Positions 9,201-17,672 of a stretch of DNA of 58,544 nt are shown here, piece after piece. The DNA is taken from assembly GCF_018130955.1 (NCBI RefSeq), contig NZ_JAFCJM010000042.1, forward strand, positions 1 through 58,544. Reading direction: 5' to 3'. The translations under genes were made by a program, and so were the position numbers. The notes under the pieces are model-generated. The model did not search any database. It had not been told where the DNA came from and was given only the letters and a program-made list of their open reading frames with translations. Position 1 is the first letter of the stretch. Every line of letters begins with the position of its first letter. Source of the DNA: Bradyrhizobium liaoningense. GTDB lineage: Bacteria; Pseudomonadota; Alphaproteobacteria; Rhizobiales; Xanthobacteraceae.

Positions 9201-9875
9201 TCAGGCCCCCGGCGCGGCCGGCGGGGTCAGGAGATAGCCGAGGCCACGGACGGTCTGGATGATGTCGACGTCGAGCTTCTTGCGGATACGGCCGACAAAG
9301 ACCTCGATCGTGTTGGAGTCGCGGTCGAAATCCTGGTCGTAGAGGTGTTCGACCAGTTCGGTGCGGGAGACGACGCGCCCCGAATGGTGCATCAGATAGG
9401 CCAGCAGCCGATATTCGTGCGAGGTCATTTTCACGGGATTGCCTGACACGCTGACCCGGCCGGTCCTGGTGTCGAGCGTCACCGGCCCGCAGGAAAGTTC
9501 GCTCTGGGCATGTCCGGCCGAGCGGCGCAGGAGCGCGCGAATCCGGGCCAGCACCTCCTCCAGGTGGAAGGGCTTTGCGACATAGTCGTCGGCGCCGGCG
9601 TCAAAGCCCTGGACCTTGTCGCTCCAGCGGTCGCGGGCGGTGAGGATCAGGACCGGCATGGTGCGGCCGTTGCGCCGCCAGGCCTCCAGCACCGAGATGC
9701 CGTCCTTCTTCGGCAGGCCGATGTCGAGCACCACGGCGTCATAGGGCTCGTTGTCGCCGAGATAATGCCCCTCCTCGCCGTCGAAGGCACGGTCAACCAC
9801 GTAACCGGCGTCGGCCAGGGCCTTGGTGAGCTGGCGATTGAGATCGGGGTCGTCCTCAACAACGAGCAGGCGCAC
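9201..9875 (-). CDS. OmpR/PhoB-family response regulator, FeuP/PhoP-like
   Basis: DNA-binding response regulator. Receiver domain with acidic pocket (LLVVEDDPDL), phosphoacceptor Asp in YDAVVLDIGLPKKDG and the conserved Lys in DYVAKPFHLEE; C-terminal winged helix (about residues 125-220) with the typical MTSHEYRLLAYLMHHSGRVVSR segment. I start it at a GTG giving VRLLVVEDD because GGAGAG sits about 5 bases upstream; a TTG 12 bases earlier would consume that site. The 224-residue length fits FeuP. It precedes the PhoQ/FeuQ-like kinase gene and probably controls itself through the repeat at 9942-9957. Confidence 0.93.
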   Translation of the reverse strand: MRLLVVEDDPDLNRQLTKALADAGYVVDRAFDGEEGHYLGDNEPYDAVVLDIGLPKKDGISVLEAWRRNGRTMPVLILTARDRWSDKVQGFDAGADDYVAKPFHLEEVLARIRALLRRSAGHAQSELSCGPVTLDTRTGRVSVSGNPVKMTSHEYRLLAYLMHHSGRVVSRTELVEHLYDQDFDRDSNTIEVFVGRIRKKLDVDIIQTVRGLGYLLTPPAAPGA

Positions 9876-9941
9876 GCGTCTCTCCAAATGGGCTGCAAGA
9901 TGGGCTGCACGAGATCCGTCCCCAGATGACCTCTCCCGGCG

Positions 9942-9957
9942 TGAACTGAATATGAAC
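9942..9957 (-). promoter_or_regulatory. Direct repeat TGAAC-N6-TGAAC upstream of the response regulator
   Basis: Two TGAAC elements start 11 bases apart (on the minus strand GTTCA-N6-GTTCA), one helical turn, as expected for tandem binding of OmpR/PhoP-family dimers. It lies about 67 bases upstream of the GTG start, a plausible place for autoregulation. Confidence 0.4.
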
Positions 9958-10088
9958 GCGGGGAACCCACAAAAGTTACATTTTGGTCATGTACCGACAT
10001 GCCGCCGCGCCCGCCACGGCGACGGCAAGCCGCCGCCCCCGACGGGCGCAATCTGCCGCTTAACGCGGTGAGTCGGAAGCGCGAATGA

Positions 10089-10244
10089 TCAGGTCCGGAA
10101 GAACACGAACCAGATGACGCCGAGGATCAGGATCGCAAGTCCGGTCGAAACGGTGAGCAATGCGGCTATCGACGGTCCCAGCTCACCTTGGCGCGCTTCG
10201 GTCGGGGTCTCGACGATCTGATGTTGCTGTCGCGTGGTTGCCAT
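10089..10244 (-). CDS. Small single-pass membrane protein, 51 residues
   Basis: Short protein starting MATTRQQHQIVETPTEAR followed by one strong hydrophobic helix (roughly residues 24-48, ending GVIWFVFFRT). The ATG is preferred over upstream in-frame starts because the upstream extension is low-complexity R/G/P-rich. It is divergent from the Ku gene, with about 250 bases between starts. Function unknown. Confidence 0.7.
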   Translation of the reverse strand: MATTRQQHQIVETPTEARQGELGPSIAALLTVSTGLAILILGVIWFVFFRT

Positions 10245-10498
10245 GGTGACCTCAATGCTTGCGTGTCGCGTCCAAACGCCGCGACCTCCTCGCGGCCTGT
10301 TGCCGTCCGCAGAGCCAACGCCCGATCGCGAACGGGGTTCCGGCTTGCCGCCGGGCGCAGACCCGCCTGCTCGTGTGCGGGTGCGGCCATGCGAGGACTG
10401 GTTAACGCCGTTGCAAGATTCCATCCCGGCCCTCGCTATGATTCGGGGTTCCCGGATGGTATTCTTGTCTGCTGTCCCAGTTGCGTTTGGAGTAACCC

Positions 10499-11464
10499 AT
10501 GGCCCCCAGAGCCAATTGGAAGGGTTTTTTGCGCCTCTCGCTCGTGACCTGCCCGGTCGCGCTGTACCCGGCCACCTCGGACACCGAGAAGGTGTCCTTC
10601 AACCAGATCAACAAGAAGACCGGCCACAGGATCAAATACCTCAAGGTCGATGCCGAGACCGGTGACGAGGTGTCGTCCGACGACATCGTCAAGGGCTACA
10701 AGGTCGACACCGACACCTATATCGAGGTCACCAAGGACGAGCTCGACGACATCGCGCTGGACTCGACCCACACAATCGAGATCGACGAATTCGTGCCGAA
10801 GGCCGACATCGACAACCGCTATCTGATCCGCCCCTATTATCTGGTGCCGGACGGCAAGGTCGGCCACGACGCCTTCGCGGTGATCCGCGAAACCATCCGC
10901 ACCATGGACAAGGTCGCGATCGGGCGCGTCGTGCTCACCAACCGCGAGCACATCATCGCGCTGGAACCGCTCGACAACGGCCTGATGGGCACGCTGCTGC
11001 GCTACCCTTACGAGGTGCGCAGCGAGAAGGACTATTTCGACGACATCCAGGACGTCAAACTCACCAAGGACATGCTCGACCTCGCCAAGCACATCGTCGA
11101 GAAGAAGTCCGGCGCGTTCGAGCCTGAAATGTTCGAGGATCATTACGAGACCGCGCTGATCGACCTCATCAACAAGAAGCGCAACGGCCTGCCCGTCGCC
11201 AAGGCTGCGCCGAAGACCGCCGGCAACGTCATCAACCTGATGGACGCGCTCAAGAAGAGCCTCGCCAGCGAGAAGGAGGCCGCGCCTGCGGTCGCGAAGG
11301 CAAACGGCAAGGCCAAGAAGACGAAGAAGCGCATCGAGGGCCAGCGCGAGATGCTGCTGCCGATCGCCGGCAAGGGCGGCAAGACCGCAACGCCTAAGGA
11401 AGCGCCGCCGAAGAAGGCCGACAAGCCGGTGCGTGCGCCGGCGCGCGGCAGGAAGGCCGGATAG
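10499..11464 (+). CDS. ku: Non-homologous end-joining protein Ku
   Basis: Bacterial Ku homodimer that threads onto double-strand DNA ends and recruits the ligase LigD. It starts MAPRANWKGFLRLSLVTCPVALYPA, a classic bacterial Ku beginning, and the bridge-region motifs (FNQINKKTGHRIKY, ALEPLDNGLMGTLLRYPYEVR) are intact through about residue 250. The C-terminal tail (about 255-321) is lysine-rich, typical of the extended tails that bind DNA and tune LigD recruitment. GGAG lies just upstream of the ATG. No ligD is seen nearby; rhizobia usually have several ku genes in different loci. Confidence 0.96.
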   Translation: MAPRANWKGFLRLSLVTCPVALYPATSDTEKVSFNQINKKTGHRIKYLKVDAETGDEVSSDDIVKGYKVDTDTYIEVTKDELDDIALDSTHTIEIDEFVPKADIDNRYLIRPYYLVPDGKVGHDAFAVIRETIRTMDKVAIGRVVLTNREHIIALEPLDNGLMGTLLRYPYEVRSEKDYFDDIQDVKLTKDMLDLAKHIVEKKSGAFEPEMFEDHYETALIDLINKKRNGLPVAKAAPKTAGNVINLMDALKKSLASEKEAAPAVAKANGKAKKTKKRIEGQREMLLPIAGKGGKTATPKEAPPKKADKPVRAPARGRKAG

Positions 11465-11524
11465 CAGCACCACCTCCGGGCGACGCAGCCGTGATGTCCC
11501 TTCTCGCGTATCGCCCGGCCTGAC

Positions 11525-11758
11525 ATGCCCTGGTCGGCGCCGTTCGACGAACCGATCCCCCTGCCCGGCGGACGCAAGCTGCGCACACTTCAGCAGGCGG
11601 CCGACTACATCATGCAATTGAGCGAAGCCGAACAGCACGAGGCGCGCTGGCAGGTCGCGATCGAGAACCTGATCAACGCGGCCGAGACCGGCGGCGGCTG
11701 GCTGATGTTCGCCCGCATCGGCATGCTGCGTGCGCTGAACGCGCCGCGCCGCGGCTGA
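11525..11758 (+). CDS. Conserved hypothetical protein, 77 residues
   Basis: Small soluble protein (MPWSAPFDEPIPLPGGRKL...) with a central amphipathic helix AADYIMQLSEAEQHEARWQVAIENL. It begins 60 bases after the ku stop on the same strand and may be co-transcribed, which gives a weak hint of a DNA-repair context. No cysteine cluster, signal or membrane helix. Function unknown; the coding call rests on protein-like composition and the absence of a better frame. Confidence 0.7.
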   Translation: MPWSAPFDEPIPLPGGRKLRTLQQAADYIMQLSEAEQHEARWQVAIENLINAAETGGGWLMFARIGMLRALNAPRRG

Positions 11759-11762
11759 CGGG

Positions 11763-11927
11763 CTATTTGAGCGACGTGCTGACGGAGGCGTATTTGCCGT
11801 TCATGGCGGTGCCGATCCCCTGCACCGCGGTCACGATCACGACGCTGATGCCGGTCGCGATCAGGGCGTACTCGATCGCGGTCGCGCCGGATTGATCGGC
11901 GAGAAACTTCATCATCAGCCGCCGCAT
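11763..11927 (-). CDS. Flp/Fap-type pilin, 54 residues
   Basis: Type IVb (Tad) pilin. Reverse-strand translation begins MRRLMMKFLADQSGATAIEY and continues with the hydrophobic stretch ALIATGISVVIVTAVQGIG, ending STSLK. The prepilin peptidase signature G-x3-E-Y is present (G-ATAI-E-Y), so the mature pilin starts just after the Gly. No tad/cpa assembly genes occur in the window, so this is an isolated pilin gene whose machinery must be elsewhere. Confidence 0.9.
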   Translation of the reverse strand: MRRLMMKFLADQSGATAIEYALIATGISVVIVTAVQGIGTAMNGKYASVSTSLK

Positions 11928-12450
11928 GCGAGACTCCTGTCGAAACGGATTTGGCGGCTTCTCCGCCGTCGTGCGAGAGCGGCAATCTATTGTGAAGGGA
12001 TTGCCGCGATGTTGACGAAAAGCGTCAACGCTTCGTTAAATGCGTTGGCCGCATGCGCGATCGGTTCGACGCATCCCCGATGCTGCGCCACGGTAATCCT
12101 ACGGAAGACCAAATTAACCCTCGATTGTCCGTCCGCGCAGCATGGTTGGCCGCGTTGGAGCCAGGTCCTGTGCAGCAGCAAGACACGAGACGAAACTACA
12201 TCGGCATCGTGAACGACGCGACCGAGGAAGAACGGGCCGCCGATACCGCGGCGCGTTCGCAGCCGCACGTCGTGAGCGATCTGGTCGGACGTCTTGCGGC
12301 GGCGCTGAAGCGCCGCGCCAGGCTCCGATCGGGACGGCCACCCTCGGCTTGAGTCACCCCGGTCTCTGGCCGCGCAGGCCATGATCTGGGTCAACGAGGC
12401 CTCGGCTAAGGCAGCTATCAGTCCAAGACTGCATCTCTGCCGGCCTGCCC
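11928..12450. other. Intergenic stretch with no convincing gene
   Basis: About 520 bases between the pilin and the phosphorylase. Open frames on both strands overlap each other and have unconvincing composition. A 7-bp dyad GTTGACG-N5-CGTCAAC lies at 12011-12029, upstream of the pilin gene; TTGACG on each strand resembles a -35 hexamer, so promoters for both directions may lie here. Confidence 0.5.
12011..12029. promoter_or_regulatory. Inverted repeat upstream of the Flp pilin gene
   Basis: GTTGACG and CGTCAAC separated by AAAAG. The arms contain TTGAC on each strand. It is about 85 bases upstream of the pilin start and could be an operator or part of a promoter. Confidence 0.35.
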
Positions 12451-13992
12451 ATGAAGCCCGACCTTTCACGCCCGCAACTGAAGATACGACGCGTCCACCT
12501 CGACACCGGCCGCGAGAACGTCATCGTCATCTCCCGGCAGTCGACGGCGCTGCGCGCCGACATTTTTCGCGGTTTCAGCCGGGTCGAGCTCCGCAGCGAC
12601 TCCCGGACGCTGCTCGCGACGCTGCTGATCACCGACGACAACGCGCTGGTCGGCCCCGACGAGATCGGCCTGTCCGAGCCCGCCTTCCGCCGCTTCGCCC
12701 AGCCGGCCGGCAGTCTCGTCACGGTGACGCCGGCGTCGGCGCCGGAGAGCATGGAGGCGGTGCGTGCAAAAATCCGCGGGCAGACCTTGAGCCGCGCCGA
12801 GATCGGTGCCGTCATCGACGACCTCGCCCATTATCGCTACTCCGACATGGAGATTGCGGCCTTCCTGATCGGCTCGGCGAGCTTCATCACGTCCGACGAG
12901 CTGTTGGCGCTGACCGGCGCAATGGCAGAGGCCGGCACCCAACTGAAATGGCCGGAGCAGATCGTCGTCGACAAGCACTGCATCGGCGGCATCCCCGGCA
13001 ACCGCACCTCGATGATCGTGGTGCCGATCGTTGCCGCCCACGGCCTGACCATCCCGAAGACGTCCTCCCGCGCCATCACCTCGCCCGCCGGCACGGCCGA
13101 TACGATGGAGGTGCTGGCGCGCGTCAATATCGGCGTCGAGGAGATGAAGACGATCGTCGCGGCCTGCAATGGCTGCCTGATCTGGGGCGGACATGTGAAT
13201 TTGTCGCCGGCCGACGATATCCTGATCTCGGTTGAGCGTCCGCTGAGCCTCGACACGCGCGAGCAGATGGTCGCCTCGATCATGTCGAAGAAGATCGCGG
13301 CGGGCTCGACGCACCTGCTGATCGACATCCCGGTCGGCCCCACCGCCAAGGTGACGAAGGCGACGGACGCGATGCGGTTGCGAAAGCTGTTCGAATTCGT
13401 CGGCGACCGTTTTGGCCGCACCGTCGAGGTGATCACGACTGATGGAAGCGAGCCGATCGGCAACGGCATCGGCCCGGTGCTGGAAGCGAATGACGTGATG
13501 GCGGTGCTCGGCAACGAGCCGGAGGCGCCGCGCGACCTGCGTGAAAAATCGCTGCGGCTCGCCGCGCATCTTCTGGACTACGATCCCAAACTGCGCGGCG
13601 GCACCGGCTACGCGCGCGCCCGCGAGCTGCTGGAAAGCGGCGCGGCACTGAAGCAGATGCAGAAGATCATCGACGCGCAGGGCCCGTCGAAATGCGCGAC
13701 CGAACTCGGCCATCTCTCCTTCGACGTCAAGGCGTCACGCGACGGCGTGGTGTCGGCGATCGACTGTTTGCGGCTGAACCGCCTCGCCCGCACCGCCGGT
13801 GCGCCGCTCGACAAGGGCGCCGGCATCCGCCTGTTCAAGAAGATCGGCGACCGCGTCGAGCAGGGCGAGCCGCTGTACCGCGTCTACACGTTCGACCAGC
13901 CGGAGCACGACCTCGCGGCAGGCGCGACGGCCGCCGACAACGGCTATGCCATCAACGGCCATGAGGCCTCGCAGAGCAAGACGGTGTCGTGA
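12451..13992 (+). CDS. Thymidine phosphorylase family protein, AMP-phosphorylase type
   Basis: Pyrimidine/AMP nucleoside phosphorylase family. At 513 residues it matches archaeal-type AMP phosphorylase (about 500) rather than bacterial DeoA (about 440): an extra N-terminal domain (residues 1 to about 90) precedes the catalytic region. The family signature is present as TSSRAITSPAGTADTMEV, with the phosphate-binding segment DKHCIGGIPGNRTS. Archaeal relatives convert a nucleoside 5'-monophosphate plus phosphate to base plus ribose 1,5-bisphosphate; substrate here is inferred, not shown. It is first in a tightly coupled trio: its stop overlaps the next gene's GTG start. Confidence 0.92.
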   Translation: MKPDLSRPQLKIRRVHLDTGRENVIVISRQSTALRADIFRGFSRVELRSDSRTLLATLLITDDNALVGPDEIGLSEPAFRRFAQPAGSLVTVTPASAPESMEAVRAKIRGQTLSRAEIGAVIDDLAHYRYSDMEIAAFLIGSASFITSDELLALTGAMAEAGTQLKWPEQIVVDKHCIGGIPGNRTSMIVVPIVAAHGLTIPKTSSRAITSPAGTADTMEVLARVNIGVEEMKTIVAACNGCLIWGGHVNLSPADDILISVERPLSLDTREQMVASIMSKKIAAGSTHLLIDIPVGPTAKVTKATDAMRLRKLFEFVGDRFGRTVEVITTDGSEPIGNGIGPVLEANDVMAVLGNEPEAPRDLREKSLRLAAHLLDYDPKLRGGTGYARARELLESGAALKQMQKIIDAQGPSKCATELGHLSFDVKASRDGVVSAIDCLRLNRLARTAGAPLDKGAGIRLFKKIGDRVEQGEPLYRVYTFDQPEHDLAAGATAADNGYAINGHEASQSKTVS

Positions 13993-14909
13993 ACATGGTG
14001 GCCTTTCAGAGCCTGCCGTCCGGCAGTGGCGCCGCCAGGCGATTGGCGGCGCGGCTCGGGCTTCCCTGCCATGAGATTGGCCTCCACCACTTCCCCGACG
14101 CGGAGCTGCGCGTGACCGTCGGCCCTGCGGCTGCTACCACGATCCTCCATGCATCGCTCGACCAGCCCAATGAGAAGCTGATCGCCCTGCTGTTTGCCGC
14201 AGAAGCGCTGCAACGCAATGGCGCGAAGCGGCTGGTCCTGGTGGCGCCCTATCTCTGCTACATGCGCCAGGATATCGCGTTTCACGCCGGCGAAGCCGTC
14301 AGCCAGCACGCCATCGGGCGCCTGCTTGCGACGAACTTCGATCGCATCATCACGGTCGATGCGCACCTGCATCGCACGCCGGACATTGCCTCCGTATTTC
14401 CCGGAATCGAGGCAGAGAACCTGTCCGCGATGCCGGCGATGGCGGACGCGCTGGCGGAGGCCGGCATCGATCCCGCCACGATCGTAATCGGCCCCGACGT
14501 GGAATCCGAGCCCTGGGTCCGCGATCTCGCCGGCCGGCTCGGGCTGCAGCACACGGTGGCGCGCAAGACGCGGCGCAGCGATCGTTCGGTAGACATCGCA
14601 TTCGCCGATCCAGGCCTGCTCGCCGGACGGCCGGCGCTGCTGGTCGACGATATCGTCTCCTCGGGCGGAACGCTGACGGTCGCCGCGAAGGCGTTGAAGG
14701 CGATCGGCGCGGCGAGCGTCGATGCCGTCGTGACGCACGCGCTGTTTCCACCTGAGATGACGGCACGTCTCGCGGACGCCGGCATCCGCTCGATCCGTTC
14801 GACAGACGGCGTGCCGCATCCAACGAATGCGATCGCGCTCGACACGATCCTTGCCGCCGCGCTGACGCGCGAACTGACTGCAGCCGATCCGCTGGAGAAG
14901 ACGCCATGA
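13989..14909 (+). CDS. Ribose-phosphate pyrophosphokinase homologue
   Basis: PRPP synthetase/phosphoribosyltransferase fold. Visible motifs: HHFPDAELRV (compare F-P-D-G-E), YMRQDIAFHAGEAVSQH (compare Y-x-R-Q-D-R-x-F-x-x-G-E), FDRIITVDAHLHR, and the PRPP loop LLVDDIVSSGGT near residue 220. Length 306 fits. Relative to housekeeping Prs, A-E replaces G-E and I-A replaces R-K, so it is a divergent paralogue probably specialised for the phosphorylase product. GTG at 13989 overlaps the upstream stop; ATG at 13995 is an alternative. The stop overlaps the next gene's ATG. Confidence 0.9.
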   Translation: MNMVAFQSLPSGSGAARRLAARLGLPCHEIGLHHFPDAELRVTVGPAAATTILHASLDQPNEKLIALLFAAEALQRNGAKRLVLVAPYLCYMRQDIAFHAGEAVSQHAIGRLLATNFDRIITVDAHLHRTPDIASVFPGIEAENLSAMPAMADALAEAGIDPATIVIGPDVESEPWVRDLAGRLGLQHTVARKTRRSDRSVDIAFADPGLLAGRPALLVDDIVSSGGTLTVAAKALKAIGAASVDAVVTHALFPPEMTARLADAGIRSIRSTDGVPHPTNAIALDTILAAALTRELTAADPLEKTP

Positions 14910-16501
14910 GCGTGACCGTTCAATTTTGCGGCGCCGCCCGTACCGTGACCGGCTCGAGCTATCTGTTCCAGACCGCGCGCGGCCGCATCCTTGTCGATTG
15001 CGGCCTGTTCCAGGGGCAGAAGACGCTCAAGGAGCTCAATTACGGCACCTTCCCGTTCCGTCCCGCCGATATCGACGCGGTGCTGCTGACGCATGCGCAT
15101 ATCGACCACAGCGGACTATTGCCAAAACTGGTGCGCGGTGGGTTCGACGGCCCGATCTTCGCCACCCGCGGCACCATCGATCTCTGCTCCTACATGCTGC
15201 CGGATGCCGGCAGCATTCAGGAATCGGAAGTCGCCGCGCTGAACCGCCGCAATGCGGCGCGCGGGCGCAAGGACGTCACACCGATCTACACGCGGGCCGA
15301 CGCGGTCGCCGCGCTGCAATCGTTTCGCCCGGTCGCGTATGAAAGCTGGGTCGAGGTCATCAAAGGCGTCCGCGCGCGCTACTGGAACGCCGGGCATCTC
15401 CTGGGCTCCGCCTCGATCGAGCTCGAATTCGCCGAGGCGAACGGCGCGCGGCCGCTGCGCGTGCTGGTCTCCGGCGACGTCGGCCCGGAGGCAAAGCTGC
15501 TGCAGCCCGATCCAGAGGCACCGTCGGATCTCGACTACGTCATCTCGGAAGCCACCTATGGCGACCGCGTCCGCGCCGTCACCACGCCGGAGCAGCGCCG
15601 GCAGCATCTCGCCGGTGAGGTTCGCGATGCGGCCGCCGCCAAAGGCGCCCTGCTGATCCCCGCCTTCGCCGTCGAGCGGACGCAAGAGCTGATCGTCGAC
15701 CTCGTCGACCTCATGGAGCGCGGCGAGGTTCCGGCAGCGCCGATCTTCCTGGACTCGCCGCTCGCCATCCACGCCACCGAAGTGTTTCGCGAGCACGCGA
15801 CGAGCCTCGATCCGACCGTCGACGTCAGCCGCCTCCTCAATTCCCCGCATCTCAAATTCACCGAGACGGTGGACGAGAGCAAGGCGATCATGCGGCTGAC
15901 CGGCTTTCACATCGTCATCGCCGCGAGCGGCATGTGCGATGCCGGGCGCATCCGCCATCATCTCAAGCGCTGGCTGTGGAACGAGCGCGCCACCGTCCTG
16001 CTCGCGGGCTATCAGGCCAACGGCACGCTCGGCCGTTTCCTCCAGAACGGCGCCAAAGCGGTGCGGATCCAGGGCGAGGAGATCAGGGTCGCCGCGCGCA
16101 TCCGCATGATCGACGACTATTCGGGACATGCCGACGGCGCCGGCATGGCGCACTGGATCGCCGCGCGCCGCCCGATCGCGCGCGGGCTGTTCCTGGTGCA
16201 TGGCGAGGAAGAGGCGATCGCGGGTCTCGCCGAGCGCGTCGGCGAGCGCATCATTCCCGCGGCCAAGATCTACCAGCCGGTGCTCGACGATATCTATGAG
16301 CTCTCGACGGCCGAGCCGCGTGTGCTCGACGTCGACCATCGGCGCCGGCTGGAGCCGGAAGCGGTGACCCAGCTCGACTGGCACAACGAGATGTCGGAGC
16401 TGATGCTCGACATCAACGACAAGATCGGCACTGCGGCCGACGACCGCGCCCGCGGCGTCATCATCCGCCGGCTGCGGCGGGCGCTGGACGACGGCGGATA
16501 G
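14906..16501 (+). CDS. Beta-CASP metallo-beta-lactamase-fold hydrolase, RNase-like
   Basis: Zinc-dependent nuclease-type hydrolase of the CPSF73/RNase J-like beta-CASP family. MBL motifs: FCGAARTVTGSSY, LVDCGLFQG, THAHIDHSG (two-metal site), NAGHLLGSA. Beta-CASP motifs: SEATYGDR, IPAFAVERTQEL, ASGMCDAGRIRHHLK, GYQANGTLGR and DDYSGHADGAGM near residues 400-410. Length 531 is longer than the common 450-470 bacterial form through a C-terminal extension of about 60 residues. Its ATG overlaps the PRPP-synthetase stop, so all three proteins are likely made together. Confidence 0.92.
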   Translation: MSVTVQFCGAARTVTGSSYLFQTARGRILVDCGLFQGQKTLKELNYGTFPFRPADIDAVLLTHAHIDHSGLLPKLVRGGFDGPIFATRGTIDLCSYMLPDAGSIQESEVAALNRRNAARGRKDVTPIYTRADAVAALQSFRPVAYESWVEVIKGVRARYWNAGHLLGSASIELEFAEANGARPLRVLVSGDVGPEAKLLQPDPEAPSDLDYVISEATYGDRVRAVTTPEQRRQHLAGEVRDAAAAKGALLIPAFAVERTQELIVDLVDLMERGEVPAAPIFLDSPLAIHATEVFREHATSLDPTVDVSRLLNSPHLKFTETVDESKAIMRLTGFHIVIAASGMCDAGRIRHHLKRWLWNERATVLLAGYQANGTLGRFLQNGAKAVRIQGEEIRVAARIRMIDDYSGHADGAGMAHWIAARRPIARGLFLVHGEEEAIAGLAERVGERIIPAAKIYQPVLDDIYELSTAEPRVLDVDHRRRLEPEAVTQLDWHNEMSELMLDINDKIGTAADDRARGVIIRRLRRALDDGG

Positions 16502-16589
16502 CTGGCTGCTCCCATCCAGAGCCACGCTCGCAATGATGGCAAGTACGCGATAGCATCGCTCCATCAACTCGCCTCCTGGGGGAACGCGG

Positions 16590-17531
16590 ATGGAAGTCGT
16601 CGGCCTCGTCCTTCCGGTGTTCGCGATCATCGTCACCGGCTGGCTCGCCGGGTCGCTCGGCTATCTCTCCCGCTCACTCGCGACCGGGCTGATCCATTTT
16701 GCCTATAACGTGGCGATGCCGGCACTGTTGATCGTCACCATCGCGCAGGAGCCGGCCCGCAATCTCCTGGAATGGCGTTTTCTGTTCGCATTCGGAGGCG
16801 GCTCCGTCATCTGCTTCGCGCTGGTCTTCCTGGTAGTTCGCGCCGGCGGAAAGCACGATCTTGCCTCCAGCACGATGTATGGAATGACCGCGGCGATGAC
16901 CAATACCGGCTTCGTGGCGCTGCCGATCCTGCATGCCATCTACGGCCAGCCCGCCGTCTTGCCCGCGGCGGTCGCGACGGTGTTCGTGGCGGCCGTGATG
17001 TTTCCGATCACGGTCGTCCTTTTGGAAAGGCACGGCGCGCGCGAGCCGTCCGCACCTTCCAACGGGCTGGTGACGCAGATCCTGCTCAATCCGATGGTGC
17101 TGTCGACGCTCATCGGTCTGGCATGGGCGATCGTTGGCTTGCCGATTCCGGCGCCGGTTGCGGCCTATCTCAACATCATCGCGGGTGCGCTCACGCCCTG
17201 CGCGCTGTTTGCCATCGGGCTCGGCCTGTCGGTCGAGGGCCTGCGGGCGCACCTCTCGGCATCGATCGCGCTTTCGGCCGTGAAGCTCGTGATCATGCCG
17301 CTGATCGTCTATGGGCTTTGTCTGATCTCAGGCCTCAATCCCCTTTACACGGTCGCCGCCGTCATCTGCGCCGCCGTGCCGACGGCAAAAACCGTCTACG
17401 TGCTGGCCCACGAGCACAAGGTCGAGGAGCCGCTGGTCGCGGCCACGGTGTCGATGACGACGGTCTTGTCGGTGGGGACACTTTTGGTCGCGCTGTACCT
17501 CCTGTCCGGACTTGTGCCGGACGCGCGTTGA
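16590..17531 (+). CDS. AEC (auxin efflux carrier) family transporter
   Basis: Integral membrane carrier of 313 residues with about ten hydrophobic helices in the two-times-five arrangement of the AEC/bile-acid-transporter fold. Typical family features: an N-terminal helix MEVVGLVLPVFAIIVTGWLAG and the mid-protein motif LNPMVLSTLIGLAW. Members export or import organic acids; substrate cannot be read from the sequence. A GGGGG ribosome-binding site precedes the ATG. It is 88 bases after the beta-CASP gene, so weak co-transcription is possible. Confidence 0.92.
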   Translation: MEVVGLVLPVFAIIVTGWLAGSLGYLSRSLATGLIHFAYNVAMPALLIVTIAQEPARNLLEWRFLFAFGGGSVICFALVFLVVRAGGKHDLASSTMYGMTAAMTNTGFVALPILHAIYGQPAVLPAAVATVFVAAVMFPITVVLLERHGAREPSAPSNGLVTQILLNPMVLSTLIGLAWAIVGLPIPAPVAAYLNIIAGALTPCALFAIGLGLSVEGLRAHLSASIALSAVKLVIMPLIVYGLCLISGLNPLYTVAAVICAAVPTAKTVYVLAHEHKVEEPLVAATVSMTTVLSVGTLLVALYLLSGLVPDAR

Positions 17532-17634
17532 GCGCGACGCGCAAGGCTCAGCACACTGCATAGCTGACCTACTGCGACGCCCGGCCCCGCACGCTTTACC
17601 ACCCGGCAGATTCCTGATCCTCTCTCCATCAATC

Positions 17635-17651
17635 GGCCGGACCAACCGGCC
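17635..17651. other. Hairpin in the leader of the ThDP-enzyme gene
   Basis: GGCCGG and CCGGCC flank ACCAA, forming a strong 6-bp stem that ends about 20 bases before the start codon and just before the ribosome-binding site GGGAGAG. It could influence translation. Confidence 0.35.
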
Positions 17652-17672
17652 TGCCTCAGGGAGAGAGACGCC

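Noticed and set aside
12053..12352. 99-residue open frame in the 11.9-12.4 kb gap
   Set aside because: No ribosome-binding site, unconvincing composition and overlap with equally open frames on the other strand; could not be supported.
15116..16636. 506-residue open frame on the minus strand
   Set aside because: Antisense to the beta-CASP gene, whose metal-binding motifs are complete.
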